Shown: in pieces, positions 52,721 through 62,233 of the stretch
Layout of the letters: each line of letters begins with the position of its first letter
How positions within the stretch are numbered: position 1 is the first letter of the stretch
Origin: an uncultured Paracoccaceae bacterium
GTDB taxonomy: Bacteria > Pseudomonadota > Alphaproteobacteria > Rhodobacterales > Rhodobacteraceae
Assembly (NCBI GenBank): GCA_947495295.1
Contig: CANLYJ010000001.1
Span: 558,001 to 622,000 of the forward strand
Direction: 5' to 3'
DNA length: 64,000 nt
Made by a program: the position numbers and the translations under genes
The notes under the pieces: model-generated
Databases searched by the model: none
Told to the model about the DNA's origin: nothing
The model's input: only the letters and a program-made list of their open reading frames with translations

Positions 52721-54286
52721 ATGCTGGACAAAGCAATGGCGCTTGCAAAGGCAGGGCGCATCGCCGAGGCGGACGCGCTTTTTGCGAAACTGCTGGGTAA
52801 AACACCCGTGCGGGTCAAAACCTTGCAGGCCGCCATTCATTTCCAGAACCGCTATAGCAGGCGCACCCGTCGCGCGGTGCCCTTGGTTGTGGCCTTGTTG
52901 AAAGCCCGGCCTGATGCCGCACAAACCCATGCGCTTGCCGCTGAAACCTACAGCAATTGCAGCCGCTTCCCCTTGGCCAAACACCACGCGGCCAAGGCGG
53001 CCGCACTGGCCCCGGATGACCCTGACACATTGTTCATCGCCGCTTATGCCTATCTGCAAGCCGGTGATTTCGGGCCCGCCTTGGATCACATCGATCACGC
53101 GCTTGAATTGCAGCCAGATCATCGGCAGGCGCGCTTGCAAAAGGGCCGGGCGCTGCTGGGTTTGGGCGATACCGATGGCGCCGTCAGTATGGCCCGCGCG
53201 CTGTGGGCTGGCCAAAAAGACGATATGAACGCCATCGGCTTATTTATTGATGCCGCCAAACTGCAGAGTGATGATCCGATCCTGACCCATATGCGCGACA
53301 CTATGTTGCCCGCCTATGCCGACATTGGCGGCGCGCCTTTGGCCCATCTGTTGAAACTGCTGGGCAAGGCGCATAATGATTTTGGCGATTATCACGCGGC
53401 CCTTGATTACTTTGATCAGGCCAAGGCTGCGCAACCCCTGCAATATGATGCCAAACGCTATGCCGGTTTTGTTGATGCACAATGCAAGGCGATTTCGCGG
53501 GCCGATTATTTCGGCAAAGGTACGGATCATGACAGCCCGGTCCTGATCGTCGGGATGCCGCGTAGCGGGTCAACATTACTGGAACAGATCCTGACGGCGC
53601 ATCCGCAAATTGCCAGCGCGGGTGAAAGCCCTAGCCTGAATGTCATCGTGCAAGAGGTTGGCGTGCGCACCCATCACGGCGGCGACATCACCCGCGCGAT
53701 CAAGCAAATCCCGCCAGAGGCGGCCCGGCGTTTCGCACTTCGCTATCTGGATGAAACGCGGCAGGGCGATGAACGGCTGACCATCGACAAGTCCTTGCAC
53801 AATTTCGAATTGCTGGGGGTCTTTGCAACGATATTCCCCAAGGCGCGCATTCTGCATATGATGCGCGACCCGATGGATACATGCGTGTCCTGCTACATGC
53901 AGAACCTGTCGGCCTGGCATCGCTATACCCAAAGCCTTGATACGTTGGGCCAGTCTTACGTGCAGTATCGCCGGTTGATGGATCATTGGGCGATGGCGCT
54001 GCCCAATCCGATGTTGACTGTGTGCTACGAGGATTTGGTGACCGATACCGCGGCGCAGGCGCGCGCGGTGATTGAATTTCTGGGGCTTGACTGGGACCCG
54101 GCCTGCCTTGATTTTCAAAACAATGCCAATCGCAGTCTGACACTGTCTGCGCGGCAGGTTCGTGAACCGCTTTACACGACATCCATGCAGCGCTGGCGAC
54201 GGTATGAGCCGCATCTGGAACCGCTGAAACAACATCTTGGCCTGTTCTACCCTGACGGTCTGTCAGCAAAAGAAGAAGGGGATTGA
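52721..54286 (+). CDS. TPR-sulfotransferase
   Basis: 521 residues: TPR-like units from about 5 to 250 (ALDHIDHALELQPDHRQARL is the clearest) and a C-terminal sulfotransferase domain with the PAPS 5'-phosphate loop GMPRSGSTLLEQ from residue 278. Such fusions transfer sulfate from PAPS to glycans or small molecules; TPRs recruit the partner. Substrate not known. A GGGGGCAGC site precedes ATG 52721. It may be linked with the kps genes of the rib region, but there is no direct evidence. Confidence 0.85.
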   Translation: MLDKAMALAKAGRIAEADALFAKLLGKTPVRVKTLQAAIHFQNRYSRRTRRAVPLVVALLKARPDAAQTHALAAETYSNCSRFPLAKHHAAKAAALAPDDPDTLFIAAYAYLQAGDFGPALDHIDHALELQPDHRQARLQKGRALLGLGDTDGAVSMARALWAGQKDDMNAIGLFIDAAKLQSDDPILTHMRDTMLPAYADIGGAPLAHLLKLLGKAHNDFGDYHAALDYFDQAKAAQPLQYDAKRYAGFVDAQCKAISRADYFGKGTDHDSPVLIVGMPRSGSTLLEQILTAHPQIASAGESPSLNVIVQEVGVRTHHGGDITRAIKQIPPEAARRFALRYLDETRQGDERLTIDKSLHNFELLGVFATIFPKARILHMMRDPMDTCVSCYMQNLSAWHRYTQSLDTLGQSYVQYRRLMDHWAMALPNPMLTVCYEDLVTDTAAQARAVIEFLGLDWDPACLDFQNNANRSLTLSARQVREPLYTTSMQRWRRYEPHLEPLKQHLGLFYPDGLSAKEEGD

Positions 54287-54499
54287 TATGCGTTGCCTGA
54301 TCATGGTTCCTGCAATTTCGGCAGGAACAGCCGCTGCAGAATGCACCACAGTGAGTCCCCGCTGCCACGGTTTGTCATCCCTCATCTAGCGGCGCGATTT
54401 GACCACTACCCAAAACTTATCCGTCTTCCTATAGTGCCTGTGGATAACAGGGGCGTCGATACAAGGCGTAGACCCCGAAGATAGCGACAAGGACCGGAT

Positions 54500-54970
54500 A
54501 TGCGTTGCCCCTTTTGCGGAAATGTTGACACACAGGTAAAGGATTCACGACCCGCCGAGGATCACGTGGCGATCCGGCGCAGACGGTTCTGCCCGGCATG
54601 TGGCGGGCGCTTCACCACCTATGAACGCGTGCAACTGCGCGACCTTGTGGTGATCAAATCAAACGGACGGCGCGAGGATTTCGACCGACCCAAGCTGGAA
54701 CGCTCGATCCGGATTGCCTTGCAGAAACGCCCCGTTGAACCGGAACGGATGGATCAGATGATCAGTGGGATCGTTAGGCGGTTGGAAAGCATGGGCGAAA
54801 CCGACATCCCTAGCCAGACCATTGGTGAGATTGTGATGGAAAGCCTCGCCCGGATCGATACCGTCGCTTATGTGCGTTTTGCCAGTGTTTACAAGAATTT
54901 CCAAGCCGCAGATGACTTTGACAAATTTGTCAGTGAATTGCGCCCAGATGCCCCCAAAGACGAAGAGTGA
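54500..54970 (+). CDS. nrdR: Transcriptional repressor NrdR
   Basis: 156 residues: zinc ribbon with Cys3, Cys6, Cys31 and Cys34 (MRCPFCGN ... FCPACGGRF) and an ATP-cone (about 47-137; [20 protein letters not shown]). It represses ribonucleotide reductase genes in response to dATP/ATP. Start ATG 54500. The stop overlaps the ribD start (GTGA), so the pair is co-translated. The 213-bp interval before it holds a TATAGT hexamer near 54431 and an 8-bp hairpin at 54306-54328. Confidence 0.96.
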   Translation: MRCPFCGNVDTQVKDSRPAEDHVAIRRRRFCPACGGRFTTYERVQLRDLVVIKSNGRREDFDRPKLERSIRIALQKRPVEPERMDQMISGIVRRLESMGETDIPSQTIGEIVMESLARIDTVAYVRFASVYKNFQAADDFDKFVSELRPDAPKDEE

Positions 54971-56091
54971 CAGGCGCAACTGACGCCCGTTTCATGGCGC
55001 TTGCCCTCAGTCTGGGGCGGCGCGGACTGGGGCGGGTCTGGCCCAATCCGGCTGTGGGCTGCGTGATCGTCAAGGATGGTCAGATCGTCGGGCGTGGATG
55101 GACCGCCGACGGGGGCAGGCCGCATGCCGAAACCGTGGCGCTCGCGCAGGCCGGCGCGGCGGCAAAGGGGGCGGTGGCCTATGTCACGCTCGAACCTTGT
55201 GCCCATCACGGACAGACGCCACCTTGCGCGCAGGCCTTGATCGATGCTCAAGTCGCCCGGGTTGTGATCGCCACGGGTGATCCTGACGGACGGGTCGCAG
55301 GGCGCGGCATTGCGATGCTGCGTGACGCAGGCATCGCAGTTGAAACTGGCGTTTTGGAGGATCAGGCGCGCCGGGATCACGCAGGCTTTCTGTTGCGCAC
55401 AACACAGCGGCGCCCTTTCCTGACGTTGAAACTGGCAGGCACGCTGGACGGTCGCATTGCGACCGGTTCAGGCGAAAGCCAGTGGATCACAGGACCCCAG
55501 GCGCGGCGGGCTGTGCATATGATGCGCGCACGTCATGATGCGGTGATGGTGGGGGCCGGCACGGTGCGTGCCGATGATCCGTCACTGACGGTGCGCGGGC
55601 TGGGCGTGACCCGGCAGCCGGTGCGTGTTGTGGTGTCACGCGCCGCGAAAATTCCGGCCAGGGGCCAGCTGGCCAAAACGGCCAAGACGGTGCCCGTCTG
55701 GTTCTGCCACGGCATTGGCGCGGATATGACCGCCTGGACGGAAAAAGGGGCGATGGGCCTGCCATGTGCGATCGCCGCCGGCCAGGTCGACCCGCTCAAC
55801 GCGATGAATGCATTGGCGGATCAGGGGATTTCGCGGGTTTTTTGCGAAGGCGGCGCTATGCTGGCCGCATCCCTGTTATCCGCTGATCTGGTGGATGAAC
55901 TGGTCGTCTTCACAGCAGGCATGGTCATCGGTGCGGAAGGCATACCATCATTGGCGGCAATGGGGATCGATCGGTTGGCTACTGCGCCGCGCTACCAGCT
56001 TGACCATGTCACGTCAGTTGGTGGTGATATCATGCATCATTGGGTCAGGACGCCAAAGTCTCTCAGAGACTTTGACCACAAATTTTCTTAG
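54967..56091 (+). CDS. ribD: Bifunctional deaminase-reductase of riboflavin synthesis
   Basis: 374 residues from GTG 54967. The N-terminal deaminase has His53/Glu55 and Cys78/Cys87 for zinc; the C-terminal reductase has [20 protein letters not shown] and [13 protein letters not shown]. It converts DARPP to ArPP. The C terminus is extended by about a dozen residues ([11 protein letters not shown]) encoded by the hairpin repeats at 56054-56099; normal RibD ends near HHWVR. The next rib gene, ribE, is 3.4 kb away. Confidence 0.96.
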   Translation: MTGATDARFMALALSLGRRGLGRVWPNPAVGCVIVKDGQIVGRGWTADGGRPHAETVALAQAGAAAKGAVAYVTLEPCAHHGQTPPCAQALIDAQVARVVIATGDPDGRVAGRGIAMLRDAGIAVETGVLEDQARRDHAGFLLRTTQRRPFLTLKLAGTLDGRIATGSGESQWITGPQARRAVHMMRARHDAVMVGAGTVRADDPSLTVRGLGVTRQPVRVVVSRAAKIPARGQLAKTAKTVPVWFCHGIGADMTAWTEKGAMGLPCAIAAGQVDPLNAMNALADQGISRVFCEGGAMLAASLLSADLVDELVVFTAGMVIGAEGIPSLAAMGIDRLATAPRYQLDHVTSVGGDIMHHWVRTPKSLRDFDHKFS

Positions 56092-56099
56092 AAAATTTG
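56054..56099. terminator. Two tandem 9-3-9 hairpins overlapping the ribD end
   Basis: CAAAGTCTC-tca-GAGACTTTG (56054-56074) and CAAATTTTC-tta-GAAAATTTG (56079-56099). The first lies wholly in ribD; the stop codon TAG begins in the second loop. They separate ribD from the convergent kpsC gene by six bases. Confidence 0.75.
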
Positions 56100-56104
56100 G
56101 CGTC

Positions 56105-58099
56105 TTACCGCCACAGATGGGCGTAGCTGGCAAACAACCCCTGAAGCTTGGCCAGCCCCCGGTTAAACCGTCCGGCTGTCGGAATATCGTTATTTTCCAA
56201 CCGGTCCACGATCACTTCGGGGGGGCAGGCCATCCCTGTCACCGGATCAAAATAGCGCGGATAGGCGATCAATGTGGCATGGACCAGCCCGATCAGATCA
56301 ACCCTGCTGGTGCGGCGCGTTACCGGCATGGCACGGTCATCGGTCAAGCCCCAGCCTGCATAAAATGGTGTGCCCAGACAGGTGACCTGCTTGCCGCGCA
56401 GCAAAGCCTCGAACCCCAAAAGCGATGTCATGGTCCAGACCTCATCAACGGCCATAATAGCTGCGATCGGGCTGGTTCGGGTCAACACCACATCTGCAAT
56501 CTGGTCGGCATGTGGTACGATACCGGGCCGCAACCCGGCCTCGACATCCGGGTGCGGCTTGTAAATAACAATGGCCGCAGGATTGGCCTCGCGCACGGTG
56601 GTCAACAGCGCCTGATTGCTGGCCACATCCGTTGTGCCCAGACGGATTGATGCGTCGTCTTCCACCTGACCGGGGACCAGAATGCGCCGGCCACGCGGCA
56701 GTTCAGCCAATGCGGTTGACGCGGCAAGATTGTATTTTGACAGGCCCGCATCGGTGATGCGCGTTATCAGCGCCTCGGCCCTTTGCCGGGCCCCTGCATC
56801 AAGACCGGCGGCCGCATTGATCAGCGCTTCCAACCGGCTGGGTCGGGTTGCGTCATAATAGATGCCCGTATCATCCAGAACCAGGCTCAGCGGTGGGATC
56901 AGGTCGGCACCCAATCCGCGCGACCGCAGGAAACCATCCTCGACCAGCACAGCATCATCGCGGCCGGTGCTGGCCCATGCCATCAGACGCCGCTCCGTGG
57001 CCTTTGCCTTGGCGAAGGCGCCGTCACCCGCCGCGAACACAACCCGGCGCGGTTTGCCAAACACTTTCTGCAAGGGTGCGCGTTTCCACAGGCGCATGTC
57101 GGCGGCCACCCAGCCGCGATAATCATCGCGAGCAGCGCGGGACAGCGCGGTCATGCTTGCTGCGGCCTCTTCAAACGAACACAGGCGGTCATGATAGGGA
57201 TCGTACCAGTGCGGATAAAGGATCATCGCAGCAGCAAAAAGCTGCGCGCGGGTCAGCACCCGCTGCCTGCGTTGCACTGGTTTGCGATCATCGGTGAGAC
57301 CCCAACCGGCATAAAAGGGCTGCCCAAACACGACCGGTTTATGATCCGCCAGGATCGCCTCAAACCCCATTTGCGAACTGACCGTATAGACGGCAATCGC
57401 ACCCTCCAGCACCGCCCAGGGGGAGACAGGTTGATCACATAAGCTGATCCGGTCGGTCACATCAGTTGGTCCAAAATACCCCGTCCGGTGGCCCGCCACT
57501 GTTTCAGGATGGGTCTTGATCAGGATGCGGGCATTTGGATGTTCGGTCTGCGCATAATACAGCATCTCACGAAATGTGTTGCTGTCGGCCCCGCTGGCCT
57601 TGATAGATGCATCCTTGCGCGTTTGGTCAATAACCAGAACATAACCGGGCTCCGGCACGGGCAGGCCGGGGTCAAAGGCGTTATATTTCGACAGATGTGC
57701 GGATTTCATCGCCGCAATCCCTGCCCGCGCCCGGTCCAGCAGGGCGGTGTCGTCCAACGGGTCTTCGGCCAGCAGGATCTCCAGATCAGACGGCGTCGAT
57801 GGGTCAAAATGCACGCCGCGCCGGTCGATATGCAGGCCAATCGGGACATCGCCGTCGCGCCCCAACCCGACGGAGCGCAGGAACGCATCCTCAACCCGGA
57901 TCACCGGGGCATCACGGCGGGCGGCCACGGCTTCACCCCGCGGGGCGGTCGGGCTTTGCCCCCAGACGCCCACCGCATCATCGGGGCCTGGGGCGCCAAG
58001 CCGAATATCGTAACCGGCCAGATCCAGAATGCGCCTGATACGCGGCTGGGTCAGGAAGCCACCATTATAGACATAAAGCTGCGTGCGGGGCCCCGTCAC
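56105..58099 (-). CDS. kpsC: KpsC-type capsule beta-Kdo transferase
   Basis: 664 residues made of two homologous halves of about 320 residues each, marked by VEDAFLRSVGLG (first) and VEDGFLRSRGLGA (second), with matching GQPFYAGWGLTDD and GTPFYAGWGLTDD stretches. This is the KpsC design, in which the two domains add alternating beta-Kdo linkages on phosphatidylglycerol to start group 2 capsules. It follows kpsS by 4 bp on the minus strand. No other capsule genes (kpsMTED, kpsF/U) are in the window. Confidence 0.92.
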   Translation of the reverse strand: MTGPRTQLYVYNGGFLTQPRIRRILDLAGYDIRLGAPGPDDAVGVWGQSPTAPRGEAVAARRDAPVIRVEDAFLRSVGLGRDGDVPIGLHIDRRGVHFDPSTPSDLEILLAEDPLDDTALLDRARAGIAAMKSAHLSKYNAFDPGLPVPEPGYVLVIDQTRKDASIKASGADSNTFREMLYYAQTEHPNARILIKTHPETVAGHRTGYFGPTDVTDRISLCDQPVSPWAVLEGAIAVYTVSSQMGFEAILADHKPVVFGQPFYAGWGLTDDRKPVQRRQRVLTRAQLFAAAMILYPHWYDPYHDRLCSFEEAAASMTALSRAARDDYRGWVAADMRLWKRAPLQKVFGKPRRVVFAAGDGAFAKAKATERRLMAWASTGRDDAVLVEDGFLRSRGLGADLIPPLSLVLDDTGIYYDATRPSRLEALINAAAGLDAGARQRAEALITRITDAGLSKYNLAASTALAELPRGRRILVPGQVEDDASIRLGTTDVASNQALLTTVREANPAAIVIYKPHPDVEAGLRPGIVPHADQIADVVLTRTSPIAAIMAVDEVWTMTSLLGFEALLRGKQVTCLGTPFYAGWGLTDDRAMPVTRRTSRVDLIGLVHATLIAYPRYFDPVTGMACPPEVIVDRLENNDIPTAGRFNRGLAKLQGLFASYAHLWR

Positions 58100-58103
58100 C
58101 GGA

Positions 58104-59384
58104 TCAGGTCACAATTTGCAGGGCAGGGCGGGTCGGCTGGGCCAGCAAGGCGTCATAAGGATCAGGCTCTGCCAGTATCATATCCACCACTTCGCGCAGC
58201 AATTGCCGGCGCCCGCGTGAGGAGTAAAACCCGCCCGGTACCTGACTGGTTTCCAAAAGAAACCGGCGATAGTCGCGGTAGGCACTGGCATTGGGACGGC
58301 GCGGATCGGCAAAGAAATCGGCAATGGGCTGATCGGATACAAATTCAGGCTTTGCAAAAACCGCGGTGCCAAAGACGCGTAAGGGAATGCCTCGCCACAG
58401 CGCCTGCTGGGCAGCGGTTGAATTGACAGTGACCGCGGACCGGGCCTGATCCAGCAACGGGGCCAGCTTACCACCGCGCAGATAGATCACACGGTCGGCA
58501 ATGCCGTATTCAAGGGCAAGGTTGGCGATGATGCGCCGCAGGGGCAGGCGGCCAATCTCCAGCGGGTGCGCCTTGAAAACCAGATGATGATGTGGTGGGG
58601 CGCCCTTGGCAAAGCCGGCAACCACCAGACGCAGGAATTCCTCCATCTTTTCAAAGGGGGAATGGGCCTGAAAGCTGGCATCGTGTTCAAGTTGCAGCAA
58701 AGCAAGGTGATAGGGAAAGCCACCCAGACGGACGCGGCGTTGTGCGATGCGGCGTGACAGGGCAGTGACAGGCATGGTCAGCAGACGCTTTGTATAAAGC
58801 AGCGCCTCGCGCCCAACGGGCAAAGCACGGTGGCGGGTAAAGTTGGGGTAGCGCTGGTTTCGGAACAGCACAAACCAATGATAAAGCGCGCCGTAGAACA
58901 CATGTTGGCGCATATCGCCCCAGACAGCGGGCGGCGGATGCATATCATGATCCGAGGCGGCCAATGCATCGGCCATCTGTGGCACTGACATATCCATCAG
59001 GCGGGAATGGCCGTTGGATCCGTCACGTTCGTAAGTGACCCAATAAGGGCGCAAGTACCCTTCTTCAAACACATGGATTCTCAGCCCCTTGGCGCGCGCG
59101 ACACGGATCGCATCAGCATGGATCGGGCGGATATCGCCATAAAGAACGACATCGGTGATCTGGTGGTCGGCGATCAAACGGGTAAATACATCGGGCCAAT
59201 CGTCAGGCTTGCCATGAAACGGAATGTAATGCGGACCGCGAAACCAAAACGCCTGATCGCCCGCATTGAACCCCACACGCCAGACCTGGCCGCCGGCCCG
59301 ACGCAGCATGCGGGCCAAGCGGGCAAAGAACGGTCCATGCGGTCCTTGCAGGAACAGAAAATGTCTGGTGCTCTTCTGGGTCAC
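58104..59384 (-). CDS. kpsS: KpsS-type capsule beta-Kdo transferase
   Basis: 426 residues; HFLFLQGPHGPFFARLARML is the KpsS start, followed by VGFNAGDQAFWFRGPHYIPF, and the SFQAHSPFEKMEEFL and KAHPLEIGRL segments. KpsS adds the first Kdo to the lipid acceptor before KpsC extends it. The start is GTG 59384 (line up with TTCTGGGTCAC on the minus strand). It precedes kpsC by 4 bp, so both are one operon read away from ribE, whose start lies 135 bp to the right. Confidence 0.92.
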   Translation of the reverse strand: MTQKSTRHFLFLQGPHGPFFARLARMLRRAGGQVWRVGFNAGDQAFWFRGPHYIPFHGKPDDWPDVFTRLIADHQITDVVLYGDIRPIHADAIRVARAKGLRIHVFEEGYLRPYWVTYERDGSNGHSRLMDMSVPQMADALAASDHDMHPPPAVWGDMRQHVFYGALYHWFVLFRNQRYPNFTRHRALPVGREALLYTKRLLTMPVTALSRRIAQRRVRLGGFPYHLALLQLEHDASFQAHSPFEKMEEFLRLVVAGFAKGAPPHHHLVFKAHPLEIGRLPLRRIIANLALEYGIADRVIYLRGGKLAPLLDQARSAVTVNSTAAQQALWRGIPLRVFGTAVFAKPEFVSDQPIADFFADPRRPNASAYRDYRRFLLETSQVPGGFYSSRGRRQLLREVVDMILAEPDPYDALLAQPTRPALQIVT

Positions 59385-59519
59385 GTGGGGCAGGGTATCC
59401 GAAATTCGTTTCCAACTGATTATGCCATAACTTGCAGGTGGATACAGGGGGAAAGCTGCGGCTTGCCTGCCCCTGGATGACGGGCTAGGTCTGTGGCGCA
59501 GTCAAAAAGGGATCAAACC

Positions 59520-60116
59520 ATGTTCACAGGGATCATCACCGATCAAGGCCGTGTGCTGGAATTGGAAAAACGCGGTGATCTGCGGGCGCGGATCGGCACG
59601 CATTATGATGTGGATGGGATTGATATCGGGGCCTCGATCGCCTGTGACGGGGTTTGCCTGACTGTGATCGCGTTGGGCCGGGACCCTGAAAACTGGTTCG
59701 ACGTTGAAATCTCTGCCGAAACTGTGGGGGCGACCAATCTGGGGGGCTGGACGGTTGGGCATATCGCCAATCTGGAACGGGCGCTGAAGGTCGGGGACGA
59801 ATTGGGTGGGCATATTGTGTCAGGCCATGTGGACGGGACAGCCGAGGTGGTCGGCGTCAGGGATGAAGGCGACAGCACCCGCGTCACATTTCGCGCGCCG
59901 GATGATCTGGCCCGGTTTATCGCACCAAAAGGGTCCGTGGCGCTGAACGGGACATCACTGACCGTGAACGAGGTGAATGGCGCGGATTTTGGGATCAACT
60001 TCATCCCGCATACGAAATCCGAAACCACCTGGGGGCAGGTGAAGCTGGGTGATTTGATCAATCTGGAGATCGACACGATGGCGCGCTACGTCGCGCGGCT
60101 GCGGGAATACGGTTAG
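59520..60116 (+). CDS. ribE: Riboflavin synthase alpha chain
   Basis: 198 residues with two lumazine-binding repeats (MFTGIITDQGRVLELEKRGD, and the second opening VGDELGGHIVSGHVDGTAEV). It dismutates 6,7-dimethyl-8-ribityllumazine to riboflavin. ATG 59520 is the standard MFTGI start. Its stop overlaps the stop of the minus-strand reductive-dehalogenase-like gene by 3 bases. It needs its own promoter in the 135-bp gap after kpsS. Confidence 0.95.
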   Translation: MFTGIITDQGRVLELEKRGDLRARIGTHYDVDGIDIGASIACDGVCLTVIALGRDPENWFDVEISAETVGATNLGGWTVGHIANLERALKVGDELGGHIVSGHVDGTAEVVGVRDEGDSTRVTFRAPDDLARFIAPKGSVALNGTSLTVNEVNGADFGINFIPHTKSETTWGQVKLGDLINLEIDTMARYVARLREYG

Positions 60117-61282
60117 GTTTGCCACCAGTCACCGGGCTTGCGGCGCTGGCCGTGGTTTTTGGTCAAACGCAAGGCCAGCTTGCGCAGCGGGCTCAGCGCC
60201 AGTTTTAGCCATAACCGATTATACCATGCCATATAATCACGATTGAACGGGCAGACGCGCATGCAGATCGCGCAATCCGATGCCAGCTTGGCCCAGAAGC
60301 CAAAACATTTCTCCGCGTCCGAGGTCCATTTGCGCACACCCTTGATGGCTGAAATATTGGCCGTGTCGGTTGTTGGCGGGCCATAGGGCAGCGCCTTGAC
60401 CGGGCAGGCATCGGCACATTTGGTGCAGATATCGCAAAAGGCGCGCACCCCTTTTGGCTTTGGAATATCATGGGTCAGGGGCAGATTGGTGAATATCTTG
60501 GAAAACCGCAGGCGCGGCCCGAATTCAGGGGTGATCACCATCTGGTTGCGGGCATATTCGCCCAGACCTGCCTTGACCGCATAGGGGATGACGAGGGCAG
60601 TGTCATTCATCGACGGTACGGCCTCGTAACCCAGATTGCGGATATAGGCGGCGGTCTGCATGACGATGGCTGCTTCGTGGCTATATTCGCGGCCCGTGGC
60701 GGCACCGGCCAGAGCGGAGGGGTAAGTGGCGACCAGATCCTCTGCCATTTCATGCCCCAGCACGATCACCGATTGCAGCCCCTCTGGCAGATCATGGGGG
60801 GCGTCAGACATATCGCGGGTATCGACGCGGGCGCTGTAGATCCACCGTTCATCCAGATCGGTGATGCCGCATAGGTCAGCGCCAAAGAATGTGGCAACCC
60901 GTTTGATTTCGGCGGCCATCTTGGCGGGGTCGTCGACGTCCAGCTTATCGGGTGCAACAGGTGTGTCGGATTGAATGGGGGCCTGGAACCCTTCGCGCAT
61001 GCCCGTCGCAGCGCCGCGGTTCGATACAATGTCTGACACCAGCCAGGCAGCGTTGCGCAGGGCAAAGTCGCGCTGCGAAAAACCGTCACCCCGGCGGGGT
61101 GCGGCCTCCATCCGGTAGGAGGCAAAGAATTTTTCGGTGTGTCTTGATTTGACGCGGTCATCCCAAAAGGCGCGGGTGAAAATATCGTTGCGCTGGGCAA
61201 ATGGGGTGAAGTCGTCGGTCACCTCGATCCCGGCGGCCTTATCGTCATCGCGTTGGGGTGGGGTGTTGCGTGGCCAGACCAT
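60113..61282 (-). CDS. Reductive-dehalogenase-like iron-sulfur protein
   Basis: 389 residues from ATG 61282 (a TTG two codons earlier is less likely). Two [4Fe-4S] sites are complete: Cys283/286/289/293 (CDICTKCADACP) and Cys326 with Cys337/340/344 (CAICMRVCP). The RLRFSKIFTNLPLT stretch, GLGEYARNQMVITPEFGPR and Tyr200 in GREYSHE match the corrinoid-binding catalytic core of reductive dehalogenases. There is no Tat signal, membrane anchor or flavodoxin part, and it lacks QueG signatures (no HEAT tail), so it is a soluble cobalamin-dependent reductase of unknown substrate. Confidence 0.75.
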   Translation of the reverse strand: MVWPRNTPPQRDDDKAAGIEVTDDFTPFAQRNDIFTRAFWDDRVKSRHTEKFFASYRMEAAPRRGDGFSQRDFALRNAAWLVSDIVSNRGAATGMREGFQAPIQSDTPVAPDKLDVDDPAKMAAEIKRVATFFGADLCGITDLDERWIYSARVDTRDMSDAPHDLPEGLQSVIVLGHEMAEDLVATYPSALAGAATGREYSHEAAIVMQTAAYIRNLGYEAVPSMNDTALVIPYAVKAGLGEYARNQMVITPEFGPRLRFSKIFTNLPLTHDIPKPKGVRAFCDICTKCADACPVKALPYGPPTTDTANISAIKGVRKWTSDAEKCFGFWAKLASDCAICMRVCPFNRDYMAWYNRLWLKLALSPLRKLALRLTKNHGQRRKPGDWWQT

Positions 61283-61413
61283 TTGCAAACCCTATGGGAG
61301 GCAAACGATTGTTGCAATTGTTCCGGGCCGGACATGAAGAGTGTTACAGCATTTGACAAGATCAGCAACGCGCGCAACCTTATAGGCACTCACAGAAAAC
61401 GGGCGAGGATGAG

Positions 61414-61977
61414 ATGACGGCGGGTATCGGACATAATTCAGGCCGCGTTACTGAGCCGGGCCATAGCTGGCGCAAGCATGTCTGGACCAAGGCCCGCAAG
61501 GACCTGATGCCCACATTGCCGGTTGAAGTTGTCCGGCTGCGCGTAAAACGGGCGACGCAATTGGGCCTGCCTTACAAAACCTATGCCGGGATCCGGGCCA
61601 GCACCGGGCATGATCTGATTGGCTTCATGTTTTCCAGCAACGCCTTGCATGTGCTGCGGGACGGGCAGGGGATGCCAGCCGACCGGTCCGCCAAACTGGA
61701 CGCGCTGATCAGCACAGCCAGGGCCGGGCTGGGGCACCGGCCTGTGACGTCCACCCATCTGGCGGCGCTTCCCGGGATCGACCGTGCTTTTGCCGCGCCG
61801 CGGTTCGCCGATAGCTGGGCGGATATGCGTGATCGGATGCGCGAGATTGTCATCGCGATGGGCCAGCCCGCCGACCGGTTTGTGATGATCGGCGACACGG
61901 CGTTTGAACGGGAATGGGCGGAGGCGGCGCAGATGGCCGGTTATCTGAACGAGGCGCAGTTTTTCCGTCAGGGGTGA
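61414..61977 (+). CDS. Conserved protein of unknown function, IGHNSG-start
   Basis: 187 residues; MTAGIGHNSGRVTEPGHSWR is a start often seen in short Rhodobacteraceae proteins, including some of phage origin, but no phage gene is present here. The rest (TLPVEVVRLRVKRATQLGLP, GFMFSSNALHVLRDGQ, AGYLNEAQFFRQ) has no known domain. GGCGAGGATGAG precedes ATG 61414. The gene is divergent from the reductive-dehalogenase-like gene and upstream of ribBA, with 256 bp between it and ribBA. Confidence 0.65.
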   Translation: MTAGIGHNSGRVTEPGHSWRKHVWTKARKDLMPTLPVEVVRLRVKRATQLGLPYKTYAGIRASTGHDLIGFMFSSNALHVLRDGQGMPADRSAKLDALISTARAGLGHRPVTSTHLAALPGIDRAFAAPRFADSWADMRDRMREIVIAMGQPADRFVMIGDTAFEREWAEAAQMAGYLNEAQFFRQG

Positions 61978-62233
61978 TGGGTCAAGACCCATCTTACGAT
62001 ATTTGAATGTGGCGTTCATCCCGCCACCCTGCGGTTCGTTTCGCCCGATTGGGGTCCGACGTTGTGCCGACGCTTTGTCGACACGCGGTTTCAGGACAAT
62101 ATGGGGACTAACCGTCACGTCACCGCGCGCGCGGCATCGCATGTCCGACACCCACCGAACGTTGCGTGCCCGGCCCTTTCCGAATCCACCTGTCTCGGCT
62201 ATCTGCCACAGGGAATAAGCGGTGAGGACGCGT

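Noticed and set aside
54288-54389. 33-codon frame after the sulfotransferase gene (starts MRCLIMVPAISAGTAAAECT)
   Set aside because: It resembles a signal peptide with two Cys but is very short and contains a perfect hairpin (54306-54328); no support for translation.
60113-61282. Epoxyqueuosine reductase QueG
   Set aside because: QueG N-terminal motifs and the HEAT tail are missing and the core strands fit reductive dehalogenases better.
61414-61977. Prophage remnant based on the IGHNSG start
   Set aside because: No phage gene, integrase or att site is present and the composition is normal; the motif occurs in many chromosomal proteins.
61978-62233. FMN riboswitch before ribBA
   Set aside because: None of the conserved RFN-element blocks can be found in the 256 bp; the region shows nothing else clear.
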